Shown one piece after another: positions 41,305-51,251 of a stretch of DNA of 64,000 nt. The stretch covers positions 62,001 through 126,000 of the forward strand of contig WYDT01000012.1 of the NCBI GenBank assembly GCA_013122435.1, read 5' to 3'. Positions within the stretch are counted from its first letter, which is position 1. Every line of letters starts with the position of its first letter. A program made the position numbers and the translations under genes. The stretch is from Chloroflexi bacterium AL-N1 (lineage in GTDB: Bacteria > Chloroflexota > Chloroflexia > Chloroflexales > Roseiflexaceae). The notes under the pieces were generated by a model. The model saw only the letters and a program-made list of their open reading frames with translations. It was not told the origin of the DNA and searched no databases.

Positions 41305-43413
41305 TCATGACGAAGAAGAGACCGACTGTGGATCAGGGACCGATTTACGCGTTTTCTCATTCAAGCCTGCAGGATCAGGAAGCGCTGCTTGAAGGGTTTC
41401 CAATTCATTCAACAACCGACGCGCCACACCATCTTCGGCATTACGCCCAAGATAATCGGCACTGTGCTCGAGAACATCACGGACTCGTGCAAGCAGATCC
41501 AGACCTGTGGGGAGTTCACCATCAGTATTCTCAGAGCTCGGAGTAGGAGCAACCTTTGTCACCTCAGCCTTATGGGGGACTTCTTCCACATCAACAGGGG
41601 CTGTCTCGGCAATTGTCGCTGCCAGTGCTTTGAGGAGTGAATTGAGCCGGACATCCGCCTCGAGTGCCGCTTTTGCGCTTGATTGAAGAGCACTGTGTAC
41701 ATGCATACAAGAGTCTTTCATGGTCAGCAGACCGCTCAACTGCACTTGCTCAATCGCCTCCGCTTTGATCGCCAGCGCGGCAAGCACCAGCGGTGCATGG
41801 GATGCCCATGGGCGTCCTTCAAAGGCATGGGCCACAGTTAAAAGGCGGCGCTCATAGTCAGATAAGCGATCCCATATTTCGTCCTGTACCCACGCTGCGA
41901 CTTCCTCACGCCAGTCATTTGGGCGGGCAAACTCGCCTGATCGACGATACGCGGTTGCAACGCGCCGGAGTGGGTGTGGAAGCCCAGCCGTAGCCTTATA
42001 CAGCGCCTGCCACTGCTCGTCTGGTAACGGTGGCAAACCCGTCCAGAGCAAACGACATTCACGCTCGGTCAGACCTGGAAGCACTTCCCAATCACCAGAC
42101 TCAAGACAGGTACGTGAAACAATCATTATACGAGCAGCACGCCGTGATACTAATGCTTTGAGCATTTCAAATAACGCTGACGTGTCTTCAACGACAGCAC
42201 GATGAGCATTATCAATCACAATAACGGCTGGCCGTGCCAGGAGTTGCTCACGCAATAACTCCATCATGGCTGGTAAGTCCCACATATCTGACGGCGTTTG
42301 ACGCAGCTTATGCCACAAACGCTCATCTCCAGCACTGGCAAACGCCTGTGCCAGACCTTTCAAAATACCAGCAGTCGTTGACTCAGGACCGGGTTGGCAG
42401 GTATGCCACAGAATAGTCTGCCCATAACGACGGCCATCGGCAGCTAGTTCGGCAGCCAGCGCAGTCTTACCACTGCCGGGAAGCCCCCAGATATGAATTA
42501 AGCCTTCCGTTTGCAGTCGCCACGCATAGTATGACTCCTCGTTTTGCCGACCAATAAAATCGACGGTACGCGGGAGCCGTTGACTGGCAAGGGTGGTTGG
42601 CGTTTCAACCATTGGTGCAAGAATACGGGTGATCTGGTTGGCAATCTGGATCAGTCCATGTCGTTTTGCACGACTGTATGTGCTGGCGCTCAATGCCAGA
42701 TCCTGCTGCAACTCAGCGCGGGGCTGTCCCGCTTCATATTCACCAGTACAGATGAGATATGGCCACCAGCTACGGTCGATCACCGAAATTGAGCCAGCAG
42801 GGCGCAATCGATCGAGCGCAGTGCGTAGGGCCTGTTGGAGCAATGTGCCACGCAGCAGTTGATCATCCTCATCTGGTAGCAGACGCTGGGACAGTGTACT
42901 CCCGCCCAGAGTAATCGGCGGGTCCTCAGCGAGCAATGGCAAAGCGGTACGAACGGCATTAAAGAGCGTCCCTGGTTGGCTACTTTGTCGAGTCTCGTTG
43001 CGGAGACGACCGAGAATGCGATAGGCAGTACGACGACTGAGCGTATCACCATACTCTCCCAGCAGTTCCTGTGCACGACGCCACAGTTTATCACCACCAG
43101 CCATCGCATCTTCAGCAAGTGCTGTGGCAAGTGCAGGCTCAAAGGCTTCCCAGCGACGTGGTGTCGTTCGCCGAGATACAGAACGACGTGATCGCAAGGA
43201 CTCAAGTGTATTAACACTACGATAGGCACGCAGCACATTTCGCACGGTACGTTCAGAGACGCTGTGGGCAGTTGCAGCTTCGCGCTGTGAAGCACCCATG
43301 ATGAGCACAGCAAAAAGCAGACGATAACGCCGAATAGCTTCGGAATCATCACCAAAGAGATCTGTTAATTCTTCATCATTGAGTGTTGGTAAGGATGGGT
43401 ACGACGTTGCCAC
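41305..43413 (-). CDS. Helix-turn-helix / NTPase (STAND-like) regulator
   Basis: 702 residues from GTG 43413 (AAGGAG five bases upstream); the ORF to 43455 lacks a site. Residues about 35-95 form a homeodomain-like HTH (GASQREAATAHSVSERTVRNVL). The central part has P-loop IWGLPGSGKTALAAEL (about residue 300), Walker B AVIVIDNAHRA, and sensor-like IMIVSRTCLE, as in NB-ARC/AAA proteins. The acidic, Ser-rich C-terminus has no domain I recognise. It is first in a minus-strand run with a phosphatase and a thioesterase; a link is unproven. The upstream spacer carries nested repeats. Confidence 0.75.
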   Translation of the reverse strand: MATSYPSLPTLNDEELTDLFGDDSEAIRRYRLLFAVLIMGASQREAATAHSVSERTVRNVLRAYRSVNTLESLRSRRSVSRRTTPRRWEAFEPALATALAEDAMAGGDKLWRRAQELLGEYGDTLSRRTAYRILGRLRNETRQSSQPGTLFNAVRTALPLLAEDPPITLGGSTLSQRLLPDEDDQLLRGTLLQQALRTALDRLRPAGSISVIDRSWWPYLICTGEYEAGQPRAELQQDLALSASTYSRAKRHGLIQIANQITRILAPMVETPTTLASQRLPRTVDFIGRQNEESYYAWRLQTEGLIHIWGLPGSGKTALAAELAADGRRYGQTILWHTCQPGPESTTAGILKGLAQAFASAGDERLWHKLRQTPSDMWDLPAMMELLREQLLARPAVIVIDNAHRAVVEDTSALFEMLKALVSRRAARIMIVSRTCLESGDWEVLPGLTERECRLLWTGLPPLPDEQWQALYKATAGLPHPLRRVATAYRRSGEFARPNDWREEVAAWVQDEIWDRLSDYERRLLTVAHAFEGRPWASHAPLVLAALAIKAEAIEQVQLSGLLTMKDSCMHVHSALQSSAKAALEADVRLNSLLKALAATIAETAPVDVEEVPHKAEVTKVAPTPSSENTDGELPTGLDLLARVRDVLEHSADYLGRNAEDGVARRLLNELETLQAALPDPAGLNEKTRKSVPDPQSVSSSS

Positions 43414-43852
43414 AAAGGCTCCTTCTAAATTCGTAAGACACAAGACCGCCGCCACAACAGCATGTTATACACTGTCAGATACATTGTACTTGATAATATG
43501 TAGACCCACCTAAACTATCTAGCACCTTACCATATTATGCAGAAATACAACACATATGTAACGATACGATCTGGTCACGATACACAAGGGGACCAGTGTG
43601 TGCAACCTGGCACAATTGACAAGTGCACTTCATTGTCACTTACCAGTATCAGACTAACATAGGTTACCAGTAGTGACAAGTTTTATAATGACCTCTTTAG
43701 GTGTTTTGTTACGACTTGAGATAGGGTTGTAATCTTTTTCTTAACTTATCCACACCAATGGAAAATACCGTCAAACAGAGTTGACAGCATGTGCAGTTTG
43801 ATGAATGATAGTAAATATGGAACCAAAGGCATAGTACTAGAAAGAAGTGCTT
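43414..43852. other. Divergent spacer rich in nested repeats
   Basis: 439 bases without a gene between the HTH-ATPase and the YihY gene. TTGTCACT (43633-43640) and AGTGACAA (43672-43679) are an 8-bp inverted repeat that encloses the direct repeat TTACCAGTA at 43640-43648 and 43664-43672. CTGGTC/GACCAG at about 43571-43596 is another inverted pair. A perfect DnaA-box TTATCCACA is at 43746-43754, alone. TTGACA near 43780 could be part of the YihY promoter with a weak -10. Confidence 0.5.
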
Positions 43853-44848
43853 ATGAGGCTGAGAACTGATTTTCTGCCCTTATTGCAGCAAACGTGGACC
43901 GATTTTCAGGAAGATGGTGCAGTTCAACTGGGAGCCGCTCTGGCTTATTATACTATGTTTTCTATTTTCCCACTTCTCTTACTCCTTATTTCGGGTCTTG
44001 GTTTCTTTTTGTCTTCAGATCTAGGGTCGGTACTAAGCGATCAATGTCAGGGAGAAGAGGTACAGGCATGTGTGCTGGGGGTCTTTGGCAACAATTTTTC
44101 CCCAGAGTTCAGCACCACACTCGGTGAAGTCCTCGAAGACATTAGTAGTCAAGCACGCACTGGCTCAATCATCGGTATCATCACGCTTATCTTCGCTGCT
44201 TCTGGTATTTTTGGCCAACTCAATCTCATCTTCAATCGCATCTGGAAGATCCCTACACAATCAGATAAAGGTGGTATCGTTGCGACCATACAAAAGGCAC
44301 TCACGCAGAAACTAACGGCATTTGCGATGGTCATCGCCGCAGGAATTCTACTCATCTTCTCACTCGCACTCACGGGCATCGTTGACACACTTCTGCGGGG
44401 AATAGACAATGCACCATTGGTGGGTCAGGTCGGTGGTATCAACGATCTGCCATTCATTGGCGGGTTTTTGGGTATTCTGGTAACAACCCTTGCTACCATC
44501 GGTGTCAATGCCTTGATTTTTATGATTCTTTTCAAGTATCTGCCCAACATAAAAGTCGCGTGGAAGGATGTTTGGATCGCCGCACTCTTAACTGCTACTC
44601 TGTGGGAGATCGCCAAGAGGCTACTCAATCTCTACATTAGTAGCGGCAGTTACTCAAGTGCCTACGGTGTGATTGGAACGGCACTTATTTTGATGGTATG
44701 GATCTACTTCAGCAGTCAGATTTTATTTCTTGGTGCTGAGTTTTCACATGTCTATGCCAAGCGCTTTGGAAGTTATGCACCAAAATCAGAAGAAACCGCT
44801 GAACCACAGGCAAATCAATCCAATCAGAAAACACCATCAGCAACATAA
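43853..44848 (+). CDS. YihY/BrkB-family inner-membrane protein
   Basis: 331 residues from ATG 43853 (GAAAGAAG upstream; GTG 43847 is the alternative). Six or so membrane helices with family motifs AVQLGAALAYYTMFSIFPLLLL, ASGIFGQLNLIFNRIW, LFKYLPNIKVAWKDVWIAAL and SAYGVIGTALILMVWIYFSSQILFLGAEF (split over the last helices). Earlier called RNase BN by mistake; true function unknown, possibly transport. Confidence 0.9.
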   Translation: MRLRTDFLPLLQQTWTDFQEDGAVQLGAALAYYTMFSIFPLLLLLISGLGFFLSSDLGSVLSDQCQGEEVQACVLGVFGNNFSPEFSTTLGEVLEDISSQARTGSIIGIITLIFAASGIFGQLNLIFNRIWKIPTQSDKGGIVATIQKALTQKLTAFAMVIAAGILLIFSLALTGIVDTLLRGIDNAPLVGQVGGINDLPFIGGFLGILVTTLATIGVNALIFMILFKYLPNIKVAWKDVWIAALLTATLWEIAKRLLNLYISSGSYSSAYGVIGTALILMVWIYFSSQILFLGAEFSHVYAKRFGSYAPKSEETAEPQANQSNQKTPSAT

Positions 44849-44960
44849 ACGCTCAGGAATTGGTCTCTGTATCTCAAACATATATCAGCAAACTAACAAG
44901 ACATTCTACAAAACATCGTTGTCCCAGAGCAGAGTCGCTCTTCGTTCCCCAGGCCAGAGT

Positions 44961-46949
44961 TTAGTGTGTCAATGGTGTCATCGAGATCTTACCATTCGCA
45001 AATGTGGCCATAAACCACAACGCCGTGGTTTGTAATGCAATTGATAGCACAAACAACCAAGATCCCCATCGCACCCAACGACTGTAGATCGAAAGATAGC
45101 CAAGTGCAATGCCGATTGAGGCCAGAACCAACGGCAACGCAAAATAGAAATAACGTACCTGCAAAGCGGTTAACAAATCGACAAACAGATAAAAGAACAC
45201 GGTCAGAATCAATGCTGCTAACACAATAATACGCTTAAAATTAGGATGCGCCCACCAGATCAACAAAAGGCCGAGTGGCAGCAACACTAATCCGGCATCG
45301 CTGTAACCCAGGCGCAGCCCGCGTACAAGCAAACCCGTTGCGCCAGGAAACAGTGTGGTAGTTTCTTCGCCAGTCACATTGTGTGACAGGTGATCTATTT
45401 TGGAGCCAAAAATATCGACGTACAGTAGCCCAAAGGCTAGAATGACAGAGACAATGGTTAGAGCGGCCCCCCACCACCAACTACGGTTAAATCCACGATA
45501 CGCGATCAGCATCAATAATCCGATAAAGCCAAACCATGTAAAATAGAGGATGGCCACCCCAATATGTGAAAAAACCGCAAAGAGCAATAGCACTGTTGCC
45601 AGAATCCAGGTACGCGGTTGAGGTGGTGTATCGGCAAAAAAGAGCAACAAGATAATAGGAATCGTAAACCACTGTGAGAAAATCTGCTGCTGGAAGCCAT
45701 ATGACATGGTACCAAATGCAGCAATACTCCCAGCATAGAGCACCATGGCAAACCGCCCGGCATCACGATTACCGCCTAGACTCCGCGTCAAAATAGCAAC
45801 CAGCAGCACCGTGGTGCCATCGAGCAAAGCCAGCGCCCCTTGCATCAATGTTGGATAATCGCTCAGAAATGTGGCGCCGATGGCAACGGTTAAATACGGA
45901 CCTGTGGGATAGAGTGTCAATCCATCGGCAAATTCATGCGAACCTTTAATGATAATCATCTCGCCCTGAAAGGTGCGATATAGTCGATCCAGATTAATGC
46001 CAAGATCCTGCGAACCGAAGGTCGTATAGGTAACACCGATCAAGCGCACGGCACAGGCAATCAGCATAATAGTCCAGAGCAGACGCACCTCGCGGGGGGA
46101 GTCCATCCAGCCCAAACGCTGTTCTGCAACAGGCAACAACCCCCAGGTAAGCACCGCAAGCGCCACACTGGCTATCGCCAGACGAGGAATATACGCATAC
46201 GTCAGCAGCAATAAGAAACTCAGTAGCACACCGAGGGCAACGGCCAGCACACCTACCAGAATTGCCTGCTTACTCCATGTCCAACCAAGACGTATTACTG
46301 TCAGTTGTGCCGCGAGGATAATGACCAGTTGGGCAAAATATTGTGCAAATGTCGGCAGTGGTATGCTCTCGCGGGGTAGTGTCAGTGAGAAACCTTCAAT
46401 TTTAATGCCGAGTTGTCGTGGATCACCAGGAACAGTAAACGTGGAACTACTGATACCTATACGCACTTGTTCCGACATATCCGGTGGCATCACCATGGTA
46501 TACACACGTGGCTGTTCCGTTGCAACCAATTCCACCCAGGGCTCATCGTTCAGCGTGAGTTGTACATCGGTTGGTTCGGGGCGGCCACCCAACTCAAGGG
46601 TGAATAACGCATGGTCAATATTCCCAATCTCGGTAATCCAGATGGTACTTTGCTCACTCGTCCATCGATATGTAATCCCTTGATCATCAACCTCCTGAGA
46701 GTTGACCTGTGTGAGGAAAAACTTATCGCGAAAATTACCAATCTCAATACGATGCGTTCCTGGATGGAACCATAAAAACAATATATCGGCTAAAACGAGC
46801 AAGAGAGCCGCTGCAACAAATATGATGCTGCTTTGCATCCAATGACTCTTAGTGAGGGTTATACAAGTATCGGCAGGTGTACGCGACATCGCCTCAGGGT
46901 GTGACACCATCGATCCGCGTCGCCCAGGTGCCTGTACATCGGTTGTCAT
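44961..46949 (-). CDS. GT-C-like polytopic membrane protein (paralogue of 1435-3516)
   Basis: 662 residues. Cytoplasmic N-terminus, one helix at about 38-60, an extracytoplasmic beta-rich domain (RIEIGNFRDKFFLTQV ... NDEPWVELVATEQPRVY) to about residue 210, then about a dozen helices. DLGINLDRL and LYPTGPYLTVAIGA match the corresponding DIGLNINNL and YPPGQYIAFAPL of the other copy. Likely a lipid-linked-sugar-dependent glycosyltransferase by shape. This copy stands alone between yihY and sdhB, without the methyltransferases and transporter of the first locus. Confidence 0.7.
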   Translation of the reverse strand: MTTDVQAPGRRGSMVSHPEAMSRTPADTCITLTKSHWMQSSIIFVAAALLLVLADILFLWFHPGTHRIEIGNFRDKFFLTQVNSQEVDDQGITYRWTSEQSTIWITEIGNIDHALFTLELGGRPEPTDVQLTLNDEPWVELVATEQPRVYTMVMPPDMSEQVRIGISSSTFTVPGDPRQLGIKIEGFSLTLPRESIPLPTFAQYFAQLVIILAAQLTVIRLGWTWSKQAILVGVLAVALGVLLSFLLLLTYAYIPRLAIASVALAVLTWGLLPVAEQRLGWMDSPREVRLLWTIMLIACAVRLIGVTYTTFGSQDLGINLDRLYRTFQGEMIIIKGSHEFADGLTLYPTGPYLTVAIGATFLSDYPTLMQGALALLDGTTVLLVAILTRSLGGNRDAGRFAMVLYAGSIAAFGTMSYGFQQQIFSQWFTIPIILLLFFADTPPQPRTWILATVLLLFAVFSHIGVAILYFTWFGFIGLLMLIAYRGFNRSWWWGAALTIVSVILAFGLLYVDIFGSKIDHLSHNVTGEETTTLFPGATGLLVRGLRLGYSDAGLVLLPLGLLLIWWAHPNFKRIIVLAALILTVFFYLFVDLLTALQVRYFYFALPLVLASIGIALGYLSIYSRWVRWGSWLFVLSIALQTTALWFMATFANGKISMTPLTH

Positions 46950-47064
46950 TCGTTCTATACTTTTTCTATGCTTTACATACGCTGTTCCGTATTATACGCT
47001 ATCTTTGCCTGAAACAAACAGTCGCTGGTTCGTGAGCAATTAACAATGTGTTATGGTGAGCAGC

Positions 47065-47098
47065 AAAAACGCCCAAAGTAGCGATCTACCTTGAGCGT
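47065..47098 (-). terminator. Intrinsic terminator of the sdhCAB operon
   Basis: Minus strand: 13-bp stem ACGCTCAAGGTAG / CTACTTTGGGCGT (two G-U pairs), four-base loop, then TTTTTGCTG; 28 bases past the sdhB stop. Confidence 0.9.
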
Positions 47099-47126
47099 CT
47101 CTGAATTGTTAACTAGGAGAATCATG

Positions 47127-47885
47127 CTAATCTTTGACGTTTGTAGCCTTCACGGTTGCTACGAGCAAGTCGCGGTTCATACGAGAAATAAAATCGAGGC
47201 TAATTTCTTTCGGGCATACAGCAGTACATTCACCAATATTGGTACACCCACCAAAACCCGCGTCATCCATCACCTTGACCATATTCATGACTCGATTGTA
47301 GCGCTCAGGTTGACCCTGTGGCAGGAGGCCAAGGTGTGAAACCTTCGCCGAAGTAAACAGCATCGCCGAACCATTAGGACAGGCCGCTACACATGCCCCA
47401 CAACCAATACACGCTGCTGCATCCATCGCTAAATCAGCATTCTCTTTCGGGACCAGAATGTTATTGGCATCAGGTACACCACCAGTTGACGCAGAGACAT
47501 AGCCACCCGCTTCAATAATACGATCAAATGCACTGCGATCAACCACCAGATCTTTGATAACGGGAAAAGGTTTTGCCCGCCATGGCTCGATAGTGATTGT
47601 ATCACCGTCCTTAAAGCTTCGCATATGAAGTTGGCAAGCTGTAGTAGCACTTTTTGGTCCATGAGCAATACCATTAATCATCAAACCACACGCCCCACAG
47701 ATACCTTCACGACAATCGTGATCAAATGCTACGGGATCTTCACCCTTTAAGATGAGTTCTTGATTCAGCACGTCAAGCATTTCAAGGAATGACATTTCCG
47801 TACTGACATCATTCATCTGATAGTCTGTCATGCGACCACGATCATCCGCGTTGTTCTGCCGCCAGACACGCAATGTTAACTTCAT
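47127..47885 (-). CDS. sdhB: Succinate dehydrogenase/fumarate reductase iron-sulfur subunit
   Basis: 252 residues. [2Fe-2S] ligands in HDCREGICGACGLMING, then CQLHMR; [4Fe-4S] and [3Fe-4S] ligands in CIGCGACVAACPNGSA and GGCTNIGECTAVCPKEISL. It relays electrons from the FAD of SdhA to the haem/quinone site in SdhC. Last gene of sdhC-A-B, 76 bases after sdhA. Confidence 0.95.
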   Translation of the reverse strand: MKLTLRVWRQNNADDRGRMTDYQMNDVSTEMSFLEMLDVLNQELILKGEDPVAFDHDCREGICGACGLMINGIAHGPKSATTACQLHMRSFKDGDTITIEPWRAKPFPVIKDLVVDRSAFDRIIEAGGYVSASTGGVPDANNILVPKENADLAMDAAACIGCGACVAACPNGSAMLFTSAKVSHLGLLPQGQPERYNRVMNMVKVMDDAGFGGCTNIGECTAVCPKEISLDFISRMNRDLLVATVKATNVKD

Positions 47886-47961
47886 TTATCTACTCCATTC
47901 AGGTTTGAGTTCTGTATAACGGTGTTGGGATATCTCGAGAAACCACTCCCAATACTGTTGC

Positions 47962-49941
47962 TTATTTGTAACTCCGCTGTGATGGCAGGACGTATTCGAA
48001 GTTCAGCTGTTCCTTATGGAGAATAGGTTTATTCCCCACCCCATCAAATTGCCACGCAGCAGCATATGCGAAATTCTCATCATCACGAAGTGCTTCACCC
48101 TCGGGTGATTGGCTTTCTTCGCGGAAATGCCCACCACAGGACTCAGTACGATGAAGTGCATCAACACACATTAACTCAGCTAACTCCATAAAATCGGCCA
48201 CACGACCAGCTTTTTCAAGCTCCTGATTCAAATTATTGCTTTCGCCGGGAACCTTCACATTTTCCCAGAACTCAGCCCGTATCTCAGGAATACGCTCAAG
48301 CGCTTTTCGTAAACCTTCGTCATTGCGTGACATACCACAATGATCCCACATGATGTTGCCAAGTTCTCGATGGAAGGAATCAACGGTACGATTCCCATTA
48401 ATCTCGAGTAACTGCTTGGTGCGTTGTGTGACTTCTGCTTCTACTTCATTGAAGGCAGGATGGGTAACATCGACTGGATCGAGTTGCGTTTGTGCCAGAT
48501 AATCGCCGATGGTGTAAGGCAACACAAAGTAGCCATCGGCCAGGCCCTGCATCAGTGCACTTGCGCCAAGGCGGTTTGCGCCGTGGTCGGAGAAGTTAGC
48601 CTCACCAATCACATACAGTCCTGGAATGCTGCTCATTAAGTTATAATCGACCCACAACCCACCCATCGTGTAGTGAACAGCGGGAAAGATCCGCATAGGC
48701 ATTTTGTAGGGATTCTCATCGGTGATATGGTAGTACATATCAAAAAGGTTGCCATACTTCTCACGGATGGTTTTCTCACCCATACGTCGGATAGCATCAG
48801 CAAAATCAAGATAAACACCCAAACCAGATGTACCAACCCCACGACCCTCATCACAAACGGCCTTTGAAGCGCGTGAAGCCACATCGCGTGGTACCAGATT
48901 ACCAAAGCTGGGGTAACGTCGCTCAAGGAAATAATCACGCTCATCTTCCGGGATATCGTTAGGATGGCGTTTATCACCTACAGCTTTTGGCACCCAGATA
49001 CGACCATCGTTACGAAGTGACTCACTCATAAGCGTGAGTTTAGATTGGTACTCACCCGCCACAGGAATACAAGTTGGGTGAATCTGAGTAAAGCATGGGT
49101 TGGCGAAGAAGGCACCACGTCGATGTGCTCGCCAGATCGCGGTCGTGTTACAGCCCTTCGCATTGGTGGAGAGATAGAAAGCATTGCCATAGCCACCTGT
49201 TCCCAGAACAACAGCATCAGCGACATGCTTCTCAATCTTGCCAGTCACCATATCGCGTGTCACAATACCACGTGCCTGACCATTGACTACAACTAAATCG
49301 AGCATCTCAGTACGGGGGAACATTGCGACTTTGCCTGCATCAATCTGGCGACACAATGCCTGATATGCGCCGAGAAGCAATTGCTGGCCAGTTTGTCCAC
49401 GGGCATAGAATGTACGTGACACCTGTGCACCACCAAACGAGCGATTGTCGAGCAAGCCACCGTATTCCCGTGCGAATGGCACACCCTGAGCGACACACTG
49501 GTCGATGATACTCACACTAATCTGCGCGAGACGATAGACATTGGCCTCACGTGCACGGAAGTCACCACCTTTGACCGTATCGTAAAACAAGCGATAAATA
49601 CTATCCCCATCATTACGATAGTTCTTCGCCGCGTTAATACCACCCTGAGCAGCAATACTATGTGCACGACGTGGGCTATCCTGGTAACAAAAACATTTGA
49701 CGTTATAGCCCAATTCAGCGAGTGATGCGGCACCCGCAGCACCTCCCAGACCAGAACCAACCATAATAATCGTAAACTTACGCTTATTGGCTGGATTGAT
49801 CAGTTTTAATTGAAAACGATGTTTATCCCATTGATTTTCGATTGGTCCCTCGGGGATGCGTGCGTCAAGGGTAAAATCAGAGAACTCAGTAGTGTAACGC
49901 ACACCTGTTGATGGAGGTGTAGTTTTTGTATCTGTTGTCAT
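47962..49941 (-). CDS. sdhA: Succinate dehydrogenase/fumarate reductase flavoprotein subunit
   Basis: 659 residues. FAD dinucleotide motif VGSGLGGAAGAASLAELGY, the covalent-FAD His context HSIAAQGGINAAKNYRNDGD, active-site region RTFYARGQTGQQLL, HPTCIPVAGEYQSKL and DHGANRLGASALMQGLADGY. The long form and SdhC type resemble the Bacillus/Wolinella enzymes (menaquinone-linked complex II, type B). The direction (succinate oxidation or fumarate reduction) cannot be read from the sequence. Confidence 0.96.
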   Translation of the reverse strand: MTTDTKTTPPSTGVRYTTEFSDFTLDARIPEGPIENQWDKHRFQLKLINPANKRKFTIIMVGSGLGGAAGAASLAELGYNVKCFCYQDSPRRAHSIAAQGGINAAKNYRNDGDSIYRLFYDTVKGGDFRAREANVYRLAQISVSIIDQCVAQGVPFAREYGGLLDNRSFGGAQVSRTFYARGQTGQQLLLGAYQALCRQIDAGKVAMFPRTEMLDLVVVNGQARGIVTRDMVTGKIEKHVADAVVLGTGGYGNAFYLSTNAKGCNTTAIWRAHRRGAFFANPCFTQIHPTCIPVAGEYQSKLTLMSESLRNDGRIWVPKAVGDKRHPNDIPEDERDYFLERRYPSFGNLVPRDVASRASKAVCDEGRGVGTSGLGVYLDFADAIRRMGEKTIREKYGNLFDMYYHITDENPYKMPMRIFPAVHYTMGGLWVDYNLMSSIPGLYVIGEANFSDHGANRLGASALMQGLADGYFVLPYTIGDYLAQTQLDPVDVTHPAFNEVEAEVTQRTKQLLEINGNRTVDSFHRELGNIMWDHCGMSRNDEGLRKALERIPEIRAEFWENVKVPGESNNLNQELEKAGRVADFMELAELMCVDALHRTESCGGHFREESQSPEGEALRDDENFAYAAAWQFDGVGNKPILHKEQLNFEYVLPSQRSYK

Positions 49942-50030
49942 GGTAAACGTCTCCGAAGGCTTAATATAGGTAACAGCTTATAGAAACTAGAAACTATCTT
50001 TGTTTGATAAACTGTGTTTCTTTGAAACGA

Positions 50031-50708
50031 CTAACGCACGAGGCCAAACATCACACTAAGCGGAACCAGCGAAAAACCAACAAACAACGCGATTGCAGAC
50101 AGCGTCGCAAGTCCACGCCACAAGCTATTGGTACGCACATTGTTCAGCCCAAGCGTTTGGAACATACTCCAGACACCATGATACAAATGCATCGCCAGCG
50201 CGCTTATCGCAACGAGATAGATCAGTACAATAAAGGGATTTTGGAAGCCAATCACTACATTCTCATAGGCAGCACCATACACAAAATCAGGATGGGCAAC
50301 ACCAATAGTAAAGTGCAGCAGATGATAAATAATAAAGAACAACAGCGCTATACCACCCCAGCGAAGCGTCATCGATGCAAAAGAGGCTTGAACAGATTTC
50401 TTCTGTGCATAATTCATCGGTCGGCTAACTAACCCCATCCGTGTCAATTGAATAGCTGATACAACGTGGAGAATAACTGCGGTGAGCAAGACGATACGAG
50501 CAATCCAGAGAAGACCCGTATGCGGGACGAGCGGATAACCAACCTCACGGAGAAACTCCGCATAGGCATTGAATCCTACTGATCCTTCAAAGATCTTCAG
50601 ATTACCGATCATATGAGCAACCACAAACCCATAGCCGATGAGGCCAGTTACTGCCATGACAGCTTTCTTACCGATGGAAGTCCGATAGAGTGTCAAGACT
50701 CCGGTCAT
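50031..50708 (-). CDS. sdhC: Succinate dehydrogenase cytochrome b558-type membrane subunit
   Basis: 225 residues with five membrane helices, one polypeptide replacing separate SdhC/SdhD. Haem-ligand histidines lie in the helices: GFVVAHMIGNLKIF, VLLTAVILHVVSAIQ, FFIIYHLLHFTIG and ALAMHLYHGVWSMFQTLG. This is the di-haem type-B anchor of menaquinone organisms. First gene of the operon; a short AGTGAG/CTCACT hairpin lies about 20 bases ahead of the start. Confidence 0.93.
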   Translation of the reverse strand: MTGVLTLYRTSIGKKAVMAVTGLIGYGFVVAHMIGNLKIFEGSVGFNAYAEFLREVGYPLVPHTGLLWIARIVLLTAVILHVVSAIQLTRMGLVSRPMNYAQKKSVQASFASMTLRWGGIALLFFIIYHLLHFTIGVAHPDFVYGAAYENVVIGFQNPFIVLIYLVAISALAMHLYHGVWSMFQTLGLNNVRTNSLWRGLATLSAIALFVGFSLVPLSVMFGLVR

Positions 50709-51251
50709 TTGTCTACCCTTCTAGAGTGAGTTTTTCTCACTAAAACCATGTAGGAATATGTGATACCAACTGGACAGACATACTTTCTTATTTGGACAGC
50801 TTAATAGAAGCAATTTCTGAGTCTGACTATAAAAATACGCAGTGATCATGTTTTGAGGAAGGACAAGATCAAACAAAACAAACATCGATTACCTTCACCT
50901 TATAACGCTTCCATGATACTAATTTTCCAAATTACGTGTCATGAAGCCATAAACAACGCAGCATCAAATGTGAGATAAGTTTCACGATGTCTCTTATTAT
51001 AGCGCGAACTACTGCGCCTGTCTAACATTTGTCAGTTAAATTTCCATAATTCTCACAAATAAGATCAAAACGTTCATAATCTGCTTCTTCACAACATCTG
51101 AAACCTCGCTACATAACGTTTGAACCATAGCCGGTTTCCATAAATAATGTATAATCATCTATAATCAATTTTTGCCAGTAAAAACAATCCCATCATCTAT
51201 CGAATCTCATACGTGATCATCACAAGTAGATCATTACCAAAGGAGATACCG
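50709..51251. other. Gene-free divergent spacer between sdhC and the S9 peptidase
   Basis: 543 bases, A+T-rich, no convincing ORF. AGTGAGtttttCTCACT near 50727-50743 could act as an mRNA hairpin in the sdhC leader. TATAGT-like and TATAAT-like hexamers occur on both strands but none has a good -35 at 16-18 bases. AAAGGAG at its end is the ribosome site of the peptidase. Confidence 0.5.

Noticed and set aside
43746..43754. DnaA box as sign of a replication origin
   Set aside because: Only a single perfect TTATCCACA, no dnaA/dnaN gene and no A+T-rich unwinding element in the neighbourhood; kept as part of the repeat-rich spacer.
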